In this document: positions 44,672-55,899 of the stretch, piece by piece | How positions within the stretch are numbered: position 1 is the first letter of the stretch | How the letters are laid out: each line of letters begins with the position of its first letter | DNA from: Gonatopus flavifemur | Taxonomy: Eukaryota; Arthropoda; Insecta; Hymenoptera; Dryinidae | Length of the DNA stretch: 64,000 nucleotides | Assembly (NCBI GenBank): GCA_018340375.1 | Contig: JAFFJZ010000004.1 | Location: 22,852,001 to 22,916,000, forward strand | Direction: 5' to 3' | The notes under the pieces: generated by a model | Seen by the model: the letters and a program-made list of their open reading frames with translations, nothing else | Databases searched by the model: none | What the model was told of the DNA's origin: nothing | Translations under genes and position numbers: made by a program

Positions 44672-45741
44672 CCCAATAAACATGAACATCTTCAAGATAT
44701 CTTGAAGATATCTTTTGAAAGACATCTACAAGACATATCAAAAAGATATGTTTAAGATGTTTTGCCAAATGTATCTCTAAGATCAGCAGTTTTGAGGTTA
44801 TGAGTGCATATGGATAACACTTCGAATGTCTTTGTTCACAATCAAATTGCAAAGGAAGTGAATTCGTTCATAAATCAAAAGCTTGAATGATCCACTAACA
44901 AATTCTGTGAAAAGTCCGATTTTGTAACCTTGCAGTGCTAGCACTGAAACTAACGAATCTCCGAGTCACAATATTTTGCGAATTATCGAACTTTTTACGC
45001 TGAATTTTATGTACGGCCTTTGTGTACGGTGATTTTATCAAATTCTCATTCACATTTACTAATAAGTTGTTCTTCAATAACAGTGAGAAAAAAATAATTT
45101 AAAGGTATCTATGATATTCATCAGGCACTGACGATCACTGGATCATGTACTTCAATATATTTCACCAAATTCATTGGACTGTTCAAGTTTCATGCACAGT
45201 CAACTGATCTTATATTTTTATATGTCATGAACACCTTATTCAAAAGATCACTTTTACTCTGAAAGTATACACCGCTGACATTATATCTCACTATGTCATA
45301 TTGACAATTATGAGCACCGTCATCAAATTGTCCGTATGGCTCAGGTCATCGAAGCGTGGGTACGTCGTGAAATGTCCGGGTTCGAATCTCGCAACCCCAA
45401 AATCCGAAATGAAGTAAAATTTGTAGGACAAAGAGGAGGGATTAAAAGAAAAGGAAGAAGGAAGAAGGAGGAAAAGAGGGGAGAATTTTTTTTATGCACG
45501 ATTCAAGATTTTTCCAAGATATTTTTATGAATTCTTCAAGACATTTTCAAGACTTGATTGAATACGTCTAAAGGATATCTTCCGCAAGACGTTTTTGAGA
45601 TATCTTAAACTTGTCAAAATCAGTCGCGTAAGACATCTTTTAGATTTCTAGAAGACATCTTCGAGACCTTCTTGCAAGGCATCTTTCAAAATTGCGAGAT
45701 ATCTTTTAATTATCTGAAAGATGTCTCTTTGTTTGATTGGG
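44672..45741. mobile_element. Element with CCCAATAAA termini and AAGATATCTT repeats
   Basis: The left end CCCAATAAACATG and right end (reverse) CCCAATCAAACA are flanked by TA (44670-44671 and 45742-45743). Both flanks of the inside carry many GATATCTT / AAGACATCTT words, typical of subterminal transposase-binding repeats. The middle holds a tRNA-like segment (45328-45400). No transposase. Confidence 0.6.
45328..45400 (+). repeat. tRNA-like segment, SINE head candidate
   Basis: TATGGCTCAGGTC resembles an A box, and GGGTTCGAATCTC about 40 bases later matches a B box. The cloverleaf is not convincing, so this is not called a tRNA gene. A purine-rich stretch (AAGGAAGAAGGAAG) follows. Confidence 0.4.
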
Positions 45742-46047
45742 TATCAGGGTGTCTAGCAGAATATGATTTTGGGATTCCCGACTTTTTCCAGGATTTTTCG
45801 GGAAATTCCCGGATCAAAAACAAAATGCACACACATTGATTTCAATTAACATTTTCGATGGCATGATACAATCTAATGAGAAAAATGAATTCGAAGTTGA
45901 ATATTCAAATATCGATGATTTTAAATGAACATGTTTTCAATCGAAAATCCAAATCATTCATATCCGACTCGGCTCCATTTAATTATAATGCGTTTCGAAA
46001 ATAAAATCAAGTATATTATGACACGTTGAAAATACTCTACCAATATA

Positions 46048-49000
46048 CTAGGTGTGTAAGTATGAAACCGGAATTTCCCCATAGGTGGCGCTGAATGTCG
46101 ATGCAGTTACCGACACATCACGTCAGTGGTGTCTTCTTATTGTATTGATATCCGACAAAGATTTCCAACTCACAATAACACGAGTTTCATCCAGTAGCAT
46201 TAGTTTATTAGAGATAAACATGTCGAGTTTTGTGCCAACAAATTACGATTTGCGGACAGCACTACTTTGCTGTTTTCATCTGAAGAAGACCGCAGCCGAA
46301 TCGCATCGAATGCTTGTGGAGGCATTTGGTGAGCATGCTCTCGGTAAAACGCAGTGTTTCGAGTGGTTCAAACGGTTCAAAAGTGGCGATTTCGACATCA
46401 GGAATGAAGAACGTGGAAGAGCACCAAAAAAAAGTTTGGAGACGCTAACCTGCAGGCCTTGTTGGACGAAGACTGCAACATACTCGTCATTTTTATGACG
46501 GGCATGTTTATGCGACCCAATCTGAAAAAGAAAATATATATATCTAATGGAAGGAAGGTAGACGAGGTGGCTTAAATTGAAGACGATACCACCTTACCAT
46601 GACCGTCACCTCCTGGATGAGCCAGCAAGCCTGATGACGATTAGGGTGTCTCGTCTGGATCCTACCTGTACGCTGGAAGAGGGATATCCTCTTCAAAACC
46701 TGTAACGAGTATGACATTAAAATCAGGGAAAGAATACAACCGAACATACGTACCAAAGGAATCAGATAGGCATCCGATACATGAGGTGATGAGTCGTGGT
46801 GGTGTAAGGGTGCTCTCTCCAACTTCATGTGAGCCTGAAAATCAAAAAGAATTAATACGTCAAGTAATGATGTGAAGGGAAGGAACGATACCTGTCCATA
46901 CCAGAGCCCATCAATTTTTGTTGATTAACCTGAAAAGAACGAATAAAATGGCGTAAATGATTGTTCATTAGATAATAAGTATAAATTAAATCTAAGATCA
47001 AACCATATTTACCTGTTGTGTGGAACCCAGTGGAGAAACACGCACGTAAAACAATCCGATTACCGCAAAAGCCGTACATAAGAAAATTATTATAACTTCA
47101 CGCAATCGCGAATTAAATAACGCCCGATATTATTCCTTTCACGCGCGAACCCGGGACACTAATCGCGATTTTATAAAAATTCCCGAACGAGAGATACGGG
47201 AGTTGACAGTTGTCAACAAAGCGCGGCCATGTTGTAGATAACGAAAGCCATTGCGCAGAAGCTAGTATCATATCGCCGGGTTATCGGACCTCCATCGATT
47301 GATCGAAAGTATGGATAGTACCAAAACTATCCGCAAGGTAGTCGAGGTTTCGCGTAGGCCGGGATAATTCCAGCAGGGTATAATAAGAGGTATTTGACTC
47401 GTACTTTTCACTCTCAACCGACTACACCTTCCTGCCAGTCGCAGAAACAGTTTGAAAAAGGTGAGCGATTTTGAGTCAGTTTTCTACACATAGACCGGGG
47501 TTATGGTTATACCTAACACTCTCAGACCGGTGGGTAAGATAGGGCTAGAGGGAGACAAAGTGCACTGTCCTTGTCTAATTTAGATTCTAGAGTCGTGTAG
47601 GGGAAGGTAGGAACGAGAACTTGGATGATATCAGTTCTCAAGTAGGGGCACAAAGCACAGCCCATGGAGATCTGCAGCGCCACCCTACTACGGCTGCAGC
47701 TTAGGGATCATCCGCAAATACACCGAATACCGTATTCATACCGCCAATTAGATATTTTCTTGTAAAAATTTAACGTAGAATCATCTAGGGAACAGACCTC
47801 TCTGTCTATTCCATTGCTTATCTCTGTTCCTTCAGAACGAATTAAAACTCGGGCCGGTTTTCAACGAAATTATAGGGCGAACGGTTCGCATCAAAATAGA
47901 ATCAACATTCCGTTGTAACGGGCGCGTTTTCTGCTCATATATTACCGGTAAACAATCATTCCGATCAAATCCTTTCCGTTGGATTATTTGTATTTTCCCG
48001 CGCCGCGAAATTTGAAAAGTGTGCACACTTAGGGCATTAGAAAGTCCGGACTATTAAGTCGTATTCTAAGAGAATAATTATTAGAGTTGTATAACTTGAA
48101 ATTCATCGACCAATCATTACGTTTGTTCTGATAGATATGTAAATGTCTCCATGTTTGTTGTTTTGTGTTAATAAATCATTCAGTGGTTGATATATTGAAA
48201 ATCCGCCTTATCCAGTTCTTTGTAAATAACCTGTGACCCGCGTTCCCCAAGACATCTGAAACTTACCCTGGAACCGACGAGCCAGAGGCACTCATTTGGG
48301 CTAATTATTCCATTAATTAGAGATGGTCAAACCCGCTGACGCGTGAATCAAATAAATGATTACGAAACGTCACAAGACGACGCTCAAACACAACAACAAC
48401 TGGCGGATCAGTTGAAGGTGACCCAAGAAGCCATCACCCTTCCGTTGAAAGCCATGGGAAAGATACAAAAGGGCGGGAAATGGGTTCCACATGAACTCAA
48501 CGAAAGACAGCAGGAAAACCGCGAAACATCATGCGAAATGTTGCTCGCCAGGTTCCGAAGAAAGTCATTTTTCCATCGAATTGTGACTGGCGATGAAAAG
48601 TGGATATATTTCGAGAATCCTGAGCGCAAAAAGTCATGGGTTACTCCGGGTGAACCATCAACATCGACGGCAAGACCAAACCGCTACGGACGAAAAACAA
48701 TGCTGTGTGTTTGGTGGGATCAGAAGGGCGTAATCTACTACGAGCTGCTGAAACCTGGGGAAACTGTCAATACTCAACGCTACTGACAACAAATGATGGA
48801 TTTGGATCGAGTTTTGCGTGAAAAACGACCAGAATACCAACAAAGACAACACAAGGTGATTTTGCTGCATGACAATGCACCAGCACACAAAGCGAAACAT
48901 GTCCAGGAAACGATAGAGTCGTTCCGTTGGGAGATTCTTCAGCACGCGCCTTACTTACCGGACCTTGCCCCATCCGATTACTAGTTGTTTGCATCGATGG

Positions 49001-49200
49001 GACACGCACTTGCTGAGCAGCACTTTACTTCTCACGAAGATGTACGAAAATGACTCGATGACTGGTTTGCCTCAAAAGAGCAACAGTTCTTTTGGCGCGG
49101 AATCCACAAATTGCCAGAAAGATGGAAAAAATGTATAGACAGCGACGGGCAATACTTTGAATAAGTTACTTTGTATCATATCATCACAATAAACGTATAG
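46048..49200 (+). pseudogene. Mariner (DD34D) transposase relic split by a 1.9 kb insertion
   Basis: The 5' terminus CTAGGTGTGTAAG follows TA at 46046-46047. The ATG at 46220 starts DLRTALLCCFHLKKTAAESH with WFKRFKSGDFDIRNEE. A shift in an A-run near 46428 gives DANLQALLDED-like reading up to the insertion at 46474. After 48378 it continues DAQTQQQLADQLKV, WVPHELNERQQENRE, IVTGDEKWIYFENPERKK and ELLKPGETVN. After a TGA (48784-48786) follow LLHDNAPAHKAK and APSDY; the two Asp are 34 residues apart. Further stops occur at about 48982 and 49051. The 3' terminus near 49200 was not identified. All three catalytic Asp are present, but the copy is dead. Confidence 0.86.
46474..48374. mobile_element. 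1.9 kb TG...CA insertion in the mariner (solo-LTR-like), AGAC duplication
   Basis: It begins TGCAACATAC and ends AACGTCACA, with AGAC on both sides (46470-46473 and 48375-48378). Leaving it out with one AGAC preserves the mariner frame (LDED|DAQTQ). A TATA-like GGTATAATAAGAGG at 47378 and an AATAAA at about 48169 are present. No retroelement protein domain was seen. A long solo LTR is the best guess. Confidence 0.6.
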
Positions 49201-49595
49201 GCATATAACATGACTTTCTCGATGGACTTACTTGAATAAAAAAATTATGCTGATTTCGGACAAAAATTTATTTCACCAATCTCTCATTTCTCTGCCGATT
49301 CAGCTGAAATTCTTACGAAACCATTATAGGACCATTATTAAAATATGATATGATGGATAAAATAAAGGGAGTAAGGAACATAAAATATTTATTCTATCGA
49401 TAAATAAATAATTCAAAAAAATATTCAACGAATAAAATGACATTAGTTTTGATATACCTATATCATTATTTCTTCAAATTTGGAATTTTCTCATCAATTT
49501 TCTCAATTTCTTCTTGCATTTGAAATCGCAATTATTTTTTTTTGCTCTCCAATTCCTTTACTTCAAATTTAATTTGTCTCTTCTGGGCAGCAACC
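49201..49595. other. No gene seen
   Basis: AT-rich, with an A/T-run-rich stretch that may be the 3' part of the transposase relic to its right. Confidence 0.35.
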
Positions 49596-49892
49596 TTATC
49601 TTTGTCGACGATATTCAACAGCACCTTTATATCGATTGTAAGCATTTCTCATAGAGAGAATCATTGCTTTGGGTACAGGAAATGAAGAACTTATTCCGCC
49701 TGCATTTATCACAGCGTCATATACTACACGTTGAGCTATGAGCGAGTCTTCTATCAAATTTTCTACAAGAATCTCACTATTAACAGAAAATCCCCTTTCG
49801 AGTGTAGCATTTCCATGCGAAAGAATAATTGCAATTTTAACAACTCCAAATATATGTGAATACTCTTGCTTATCATTTGGAATTTCAAACAA
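49596..49892 (-). pseudogene. hAT-like C-terminal fragment (LSHGNATLERGFS)
   Basis: The minus strand encodes VVKIAIILSHGNATLERGFS, then NSEILVENLIEDSLIAQRVV. From memory, the closely similar LSHGQAxVERGFSxN motif marks the C-terminus of a family of large insect and fish repeat proteins. It resembles the hAT dimerisation region (Ser...Glu-Arg...Phe-Ser). The frame starts where an inverted-repeat element begins (about 49890), so the rest of the protein is missing. Not functional. Confidence 0.5.
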
Positions 49893-50862
49893 AATTGACT
49901 TGAATCAAGTAAAATTTTATTGGATGCAATGAAATGTCGGTAGCCTCACAATAGGTTGAAAACTCAATACGCCAAACGAACAATAGGTCGAAAAATGTTA
50001 ATAGAAATCGAAACGTTCCGAATGATCATTATTCCGAAAACTTGTAATTGGTTCTTCTACAGTAATTCACAAGTAAGGAACACTCATATTCGTCTATCAA
50101 CAACCATTCGGAATATTGAACTTTTGGAGTAACAAAGTTTCGAAAAAATGATCTTCGACCTAATGATCTTTCGGAGTATAAGCGGAGATTTCATGCTGGC
50201 GTTTTTGACGCCGTGATCATTGGATAATGAAGGAAAAATGACAGGATCTCTTCTTTTAAAGAGATCTCTTAATGTGCCGCTGCGTCACAAACGCCAGCAT
50301 GGAATCTCAGTTTGAGGTATTTGATCTATTGACAGGCTACCGAAATGTCTAGTAGGTTCATATTCGAGTAAACCATTTTTCTGGGCGTGGAGGGAAATTC
50401 AAAGCTATCTGCATTTACTTTTTGAGTAAGTCATATACTAAATATAAATTGAAGCATGAGAAATTGTTTTCACGATGCATATCCAACAATGGATGCTTGC
50501 GACATTTTTGCAAATTTTGCAAACTCGATGAGAAGAAAAAAAACACAAGGATTGAAGTTTGCACAAATGTCGGAAGCACCCAATCACAAGTAAATACAAT
50601 CATCCATCCAATTAGAACGTCCATGAATACTTGAAATGGATAAAAAGTATCAAATAATCATTTTTAGCATTTATGAATAGATATAATTACATGAATTATC
50701 GTGTTCACTTGTATTTGTTGAATTTATATCGTGAAATTCGTTTTTCATGCTCTACTGTTTATTCAATATACATCCAGAGAAATGGTTTACTTGAATATGA
50801 ACCTGCTAGAGATTTAATTGTATCCAATAAAATTTTATTCGATTCAAGTGAATTTTGTTTGG
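49888..50862. mobile_element. Inverted-repeat element (MITE-A) interrupted by MITE-B
   Basis: CAAAATTGACTTGAATC...AATTTTATTGGATGCAAT at 49890-49935 continues after MITE-B with TAGTAGGTTCATATTCGAG (50350). This mirrors 50782-50860 on the other strand. The inside at 50400-50780 is unique and AT-rich. A related partial copy lies at about 50918-51030. The outer limits are approximate. Confidence 0.55.
49939..50341. mobile_element. MITE-B, 403 bp, GGTAGCCT termini, 8 bp duplication
   Basis: GAAATGTC is duplicated at 49931-49938 and 50342-50349. The ends are GGTAGCCT and AGGCTACC. An inner hairpin (CATGCTGGCGTTT... about 50192-50301) is present. An 8 bp duplication suggests hAT- or P-type mobilisation. 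It interrupts MITE-A. Confidence 0.8.
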
Positions 50863-51188
50863 AATTAATACAAATTCATTCGGATGGAATGCATCGTTGA
50901 TTTGATCCAACTGAAACTCTAGTAGGTTCATATATAAATAGACATTGTAGTTGAGTCAAATAAATTTTAGTTGATTCAAACAAATTTTTGTTGAATCAAA
51001 TAAATCCAGGTATACCATTTTTCTTGGTGTATGAATTAATGCAAACATGAATTCACATAATTTTGAATTATTGAGCACAAAATTCAATTCTTATGAATTC
51101 ACTGTTGTAAATTCAATGATGGACATGTTAAAGAAGTCAGAAACAGATTATTTCACGAACATTTGGGAATTCTTTCGAAAAATCTTAA
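50863..51188. other. Partial copy of MITE-A termini, otherwise nothing
   Basis: TAGTAGGTTCATATATAAAT and TACCATTTTTCTTGGTG resemble the MITE-A ends at 50350-50385. TTAA at 51185-51188 is the left target site of the next element. Confidence 0.4.
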
Positions 51189-52072
51189 GGGTACATTCTA
51201 CTTTGTTGGGTCAAAATTTTCGATTTTTTTTTCTTGCATGAATTTGATGTTTGGAGTGTCTAGAATACTGTCTCAAACCCCCGAAGTGAGAGCTGGACTG
51301 GTTACGAAGTTACGAGCGATTGTATGTTGTCACGCGCAAGTAGAGAAGTCGCATGATTCACACTGAGAAACGCAGAATGAGTCGCACGAACAAAGAATGG
51401 CTCGCAGAAACGAATTACTGCAGCAGCAGGATGATTTTTAAGAAACAGAGGGACTACTGTATGGACCAGGAATAGCAGATTAGGCGTAAGTTACAAAAAA
51501 AATCATGTCATCATACAGAAACCTGAACTTCAAACTTTAAGTGCGTTTTTCTCAAAACAGCATTTTCAATTCTCTTGTCCCTTCTAACTCAAAACATATC
51601 TATTCAAATGCTTCGTAGCTCTACATACATGTTAAGAATTCTTCCCTCTACAACTTAGACTAGAATCAACTCAATTCCTTCAGGAATCAATTTTTAATGC
51701 TCAACAAAATAGCGAGAAAACAGGAAAAAAACTCGATTTTATGGCTCAAATGTCCACCATTTTGTCAACTCGTTATGGAAAATGTTTTGGCTAGTCTACG
51801 TTGTAGATGATACATTTCTCCACAAGTTATCACTGGAAATTTTTGTTTCAGAGCCATACAGCGACCCCTAGGAGAGACAAGCGGGAGACATGCCACCGAT
51901 GCAGGGCTGCAGTTGCATTGAGGGTCTCTGAAATGCTTTCAATAATCCTGATGGGAAAATTCACAATCGTAGTTGAAAAGTTAATAAATATGTATGAGAA
52001 TATTGCTTAGTTATGGAGGAAGAAAATCCCGAAAGAATGCCATTTTTTTGCCCAACAAAGTAGAATGTACCC
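51189..52072. mobile_element. 884 bp piggyBac-like non-autonomous element with TTAA duplication
   Basis: The ends GGGTACATTCTACTTTGTTG (left) and its reverse complement (right) are flanked by TTAA (51185-51188 and 52073-52076). No transposase frame inside. TTAA plus GGG/CCC ends fit piggyBac-type mobilisation. Confidence 0.8.
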
Positions 52073-52076
52073 TTAA

Positions 52077-52857
52077 AACAGTCACAAGACTTCTGAGAGA
52101 ATATTTGAAACACCTCTCAAATCTCCCCCAGGTAGAAATATTCTATTAAATCCTATTACAAATGGTGAAATTGCTGATTAAATATCATTGAATTCTATTG
52201 GAACCTATTCATTACCCCATTCGTCAATGAGATTTTATAGATTATTTGTAACAGGGCCGTGAAATAGGACTTCTTGAGTTGTGTAAGGTTACTGGAATTC
52301 TATAACGTGAGAATTCAGAAAAGGATTTTTTCTAGAATTCTTTAATGAATCATTCATTGCTGTCTGGACCTGGCTGAAGAAATTATTCTGAAAATATCTG
52401 AGAATCTTTGCATAACTCTCAAAATTATAACCAAAAATATCAATATTCGATATAATCAATTATTCGTCGATGGGGAAAACTTTTCTAAGTTCACAAATTC
52501 TGCACACACAAAAATAAACATTCAATTGAAAATTTCCCGAAATTTTTCTAACTTTCCTGGAATCCTTGACTGCTAGAAACCCTGACATATGATCCAATCC
52601 TATCCATGAACAATGTGTCATCAACGAATTTCTCCTCCTGACGATCCTCAAAATCTCCTTCGACTGATGGTATCGCCCTAATGAGCTGGTCAAAATTATC
52701 CAATTTTCTGACAGATTCAGATATCATAGACTATTCGGAATGGGAAATAATTCGATAAAGCTGAAACTAGCAGCCGATTGTCACAACTTTTTATTAAGGA
52801 TTTCAATCAAAGATTCAAAGGTCTGAAATGTCTAGTAGAATGATACTTAATTGATTT
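52077..52857. other. No gene recognised
   Basis: AT-rich with unconvincing short frames. It might be downstream sequence of the minus-strand open exon at 52858. Confidence 0.35.
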
Positions 52858-53148
52858 TTAGACGTGGATCCATCTAAGGCACATAAGGTTTTTGTGCGTT
52901 GCATATGTTGTTACCCCGATGGGGTCAATTTCGTCGCAGCGATCCGAAGTCGCAGTTTCCTTGGGGATGTAGAGGTCGGTTACCACGTACCGGCCATCTA
53001 TGAATCTGCCAAATAATCGGCCTAACAATTCCGTTCTTTTCTGAACAAATTCGTCTTCCGACTCAGGGAACTTTCCCATTAGAGTGGCTGGCAGCCACAT
53101 TCTATCAGATGGTGGTTTGTATGACAATTTGTTTTTTTTTCGCAACAC
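52858..53148 (-). CDS. Unrecognised open exon, minus strand
   Basis: On the minus strand, an acceptor-like TTGGTTTCAG at about 53149-53158 precedes an open frame of about 95 codons ending in TAA at 52858-52860. The product includes SDRMWLPATLMGKFPESEDE, RLFGRFIDGRYVVTDLYIP and a final CLRWIHV. The composition is protein-like (mixed charged and hydrophobic residues, higher third-position G+C than the flanks). I do not recognise the family. It could be the last exon of a host gene or a fragment of a repeat-borne gene. No upstream exon was located. Confidence 0.35.
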   Translation of the reverse strand: MLRKKNKLSYKPPSDRMWLPATLMGKFPESEDEFVQKRTELLGRLFGRFIDGRYVVTDLYIPKETATSDRCDEIDPIGVTTYATHKNLMCLRWIHV

Positions 53149-53985
53149 TGAAACCAAACAAAAGCATTATTAGATATGTTGAGACATCTTTCAAGACATT
53201 TCAAAGATATCTTTTAGATCAGTTTTAGGCATGAATGAGGTGAGGATATGTCAGAAATTTTATTCATCTAAATGTGTTGCATGAGAGTCCTTGAACTTGT
53301 CTGAAAGATATCGCATGACATGAAATGTTCATTGGGATGATTGCAAGATCGCGATTTTTTGCAAAATGTTCCTTCGTCTCTCCTGTTCTTTTGTAAGAAT
53401 CAGGTGGAAACTCATACGAGACCACTGTTTCTCGATCTACAACTGTGGGAGAGATTTCATAACGATCGAGTAGGAAGAACACGAAATATTTTGTTCTGGG
53501 AGATTCTGAGTTTGGAGACCAAGAAATTTTCGGTCCCCGGAAACGATCTAAAACGGCTATCTCACCTTGATGAGGATAACAGAGATGAGGCCGGGGGCGA
53601 TGGGCTCTAGGCAGAGAGGTTCATCGCCACCCAGGATTCAACCGGCGATAATCCTCCTCTTCCAGGATTAAAAGGCTCAATAGTAGCCCATGCGAGTTTT
53701 TTGGCCAGGAGGCGCTTTTCCTGACCCGGATACGCCTCCTGGTCGTGATCATCAGCCGGTGGAGATCGTCTTCGTTTATTGCTGAGAACATATTCACAAA
53801 AATAATATTTGACAATATTTTTTCACCTGGAAAAGGGGGTGAGTTTTGTAAATTTTCAATTGAGAAAGTACTGGATGAAGTGATTCGAAATTTGGAGCAT
53901 ATATATACACGAATAGTGAATATACAGTAAAATTTTTAAATCAAAGAATTTAATTTCCAGTGTGATGTTCCGTAACATTTCGAAT
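53149..53985. other. No gene recognised
   Basis: AAGATATCTTT-type words near 53190-53220 echo the element at 44672. A GC-richer stretch at 53560-53760 has short frames on both strands that I cannot assign. Confidence 0.35.
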
Positions 53986-53989
53986 GTTC

Positions 53990-54457
53990 GAAAATTGGGT
54001 CATCCTGTCATAATATGAATGAAGTTGGGATATGTCTGAGATTCGTCTCTTTCCGAACCGGAGAGGGAGTGTGGGATCTTCTCCAAACCCGACCACCGAC
54101 GGAGAACTCAATTTGAAGCGAGCGTCTCAGATTGCATCGGCCAGACTGTTTCCTGAAAGCTTCATCCAAGCTCTCCTATACAATCGCTCGTAATCCCTCC
54201 AATTTTGCAACCTGTTTCCTCCATTAGTCACGACCTGGTTCGGAAATTCCCACATCTCCCTCTTCTGACCTCAATGAAAATCGTGGTGGTCGAAGATCTC
54301 TCCCATAATTGAGGAAGGCGGGTGATATTCCAAAAGATGAATGCACTGCCGTATTATAAGTGTATCGGAATTCACTGATATGCTTATCCCATCCACGACG
54401 GTCTAATCCTATGAAACTACAAATCATATTTTTGAGCGTGTAATTCACTCTTTCCAC
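53990..54457 (-). pseudogene. Ty3/gypsy integrase fragment
   Basis: The minus strand from 54457 encodes ERVNYTLKNMICSFIGLDRR, then WDKHISEFRYTYNTAVHSSF and GISPAFLNYGRDLRPP. This is the segment just after the catalytic Glu of gypsy integrases. A stop ends the frame near 54224. The following bases, to about 53990, continue in other frames and may be the decayed C-terminus. No LTR or other pol domain is nearby. It belongs to a different element from that at 36683-39183. Confidence 0.75.
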
Positions 54458-55780
54458 GAGGTGAGAGAAAGAAAAAGAAAACTAATAACAGAGCCACAAT
54501 TTCATTTGAAATATACATTTTATTGTTCAAGTATTGCATTGAATTTTCATAAATCAAATTGATCTTTGCAAATTCCCTAATATTCTTTGAACAATGGAAA
54601 CTCAACATCACAATTGTTTCCAATTAGTAGAGTTTTCAGAATACAACTATGGAGAATTTGATAGGGAACAAATTTGATAGTACGTCGGACTGACTTCAGA
54701 AATTCTGTTGTTTTGTTCAAAAACCATTATCTATGTCTCAATTCCGGGGAAGCCTCGGAAAATTCACAATAAAATATGCACCATCACCACGAAAATATTA
54801 TCATATGCAAAATTTGATGGAAAAGTAATTATATGCGATGTGCATAGAATTCGATATCTACCACTAAGTTTCCTGCGACATAGCCAAAAGGTTCGCCATC
54901 TGACAGATATTGCGGTCCTCATAAAAGAGTTTGGCTGACAATGACGTTTCTCGAGCCCTGCTGGAAATGCCGAGCAGAACCAGGCGAAAAACTGTTTTTG
55001 GGTCCAGAACGATTTTTGTCACATGGAATCCTGACAAAATTCCTACCCAATTCCATCCGAAATTAGGACTTTATGTTAGTGTAGACAACTCGGAACAGAC
55101 CACTTTTTGGTATTCTTCTTGGATGGGAGGAATTTATTATTGATGAAACAAAGTTTACTACATGTTCATACGTTAATCCAACCACAAATACTTCTTCTTT
55201 GATGGAAACAGAAATTCCAAACAGCGACACATGGCTGCTATTGAAAATACGTGTTTTCAAAAAGTGCCTCCAAGGCTTGCAAGATATTTCGGAAACTCTC
55301 GATCTTGCGACAATTATAAAAATTCTCCCTTCAATCAGATGGAATTAACTAGAGCATGGCATGGGAAATTTAAAAAATATTGAGTTTGGTAGAAATTAAA
55401 TGTACTTCAATGTGTTTTTTTCTCAAGTCTGCTTTAAATTCACACCGAAATCATCGTCAACATTGATTGGAAAATTCTCATAGCAATCACAACATTCTGT
55501 TGATGAATCATTGCATTTGAATCATTTCTCAATTTTCTCACGAATTACGTCTGACTGTAAAATTTATTTCAAATCAGTAGAGAATTTTTTGGGCGGCCCC
55601 AATAAAATCTTTATTCGATGAGCCAATGGAAGATACTATTCTTTCAGTTTTTAATCCCACCGATAGGTAGCGCCACTTTTCCGAAACTCCAGTTCCAATT
55701 CATCTCGCAAAGTTCCGCTACGGTCAAATCAGACTTTCGCTTTGACCAGAGCACTCCCTTAATTGCAACGTAAACGTCTA
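54458..55780. other. No gene recognised
   Basis: Frames of 60-107 codons occur (for example 54931-55143 plus and 55644-55967 minus) but carry no motif I know. Confidence 0.35.
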
Positions 55781-55899
55781 ATGGTCTGTCTACATGGACA
55801 GAAAAAACGGAAAACGTAAACGTAAACGGCTGCGCACAACTCATATACTGTTTTTGCGCATCCGTTCTTACGTTGACTTTGGTTATGTAGACAGACCAT
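55781..55899. mobile_element. 119 bp MITE, ATGGTCTGTCTACAT termini
   Basis: ATGGTCTGTCTACAT at the left is mirrored by ATGTAGACAGACCAT at the right. The inside repeats ACGTAAACG. Target duplication is not certain (TA-rich flanks). Confidence 0.65.

Noticed and set aside
46545..47090. Minus-strand series of short exon-like pieces with GT/AG borders
   Set aside because: The pieces (38, about 81 and 34 nt) do not give an open frame in any consistent phase. A stop appears at the first or second join. The region lies in the 1.9 kb TG...CA insertion.
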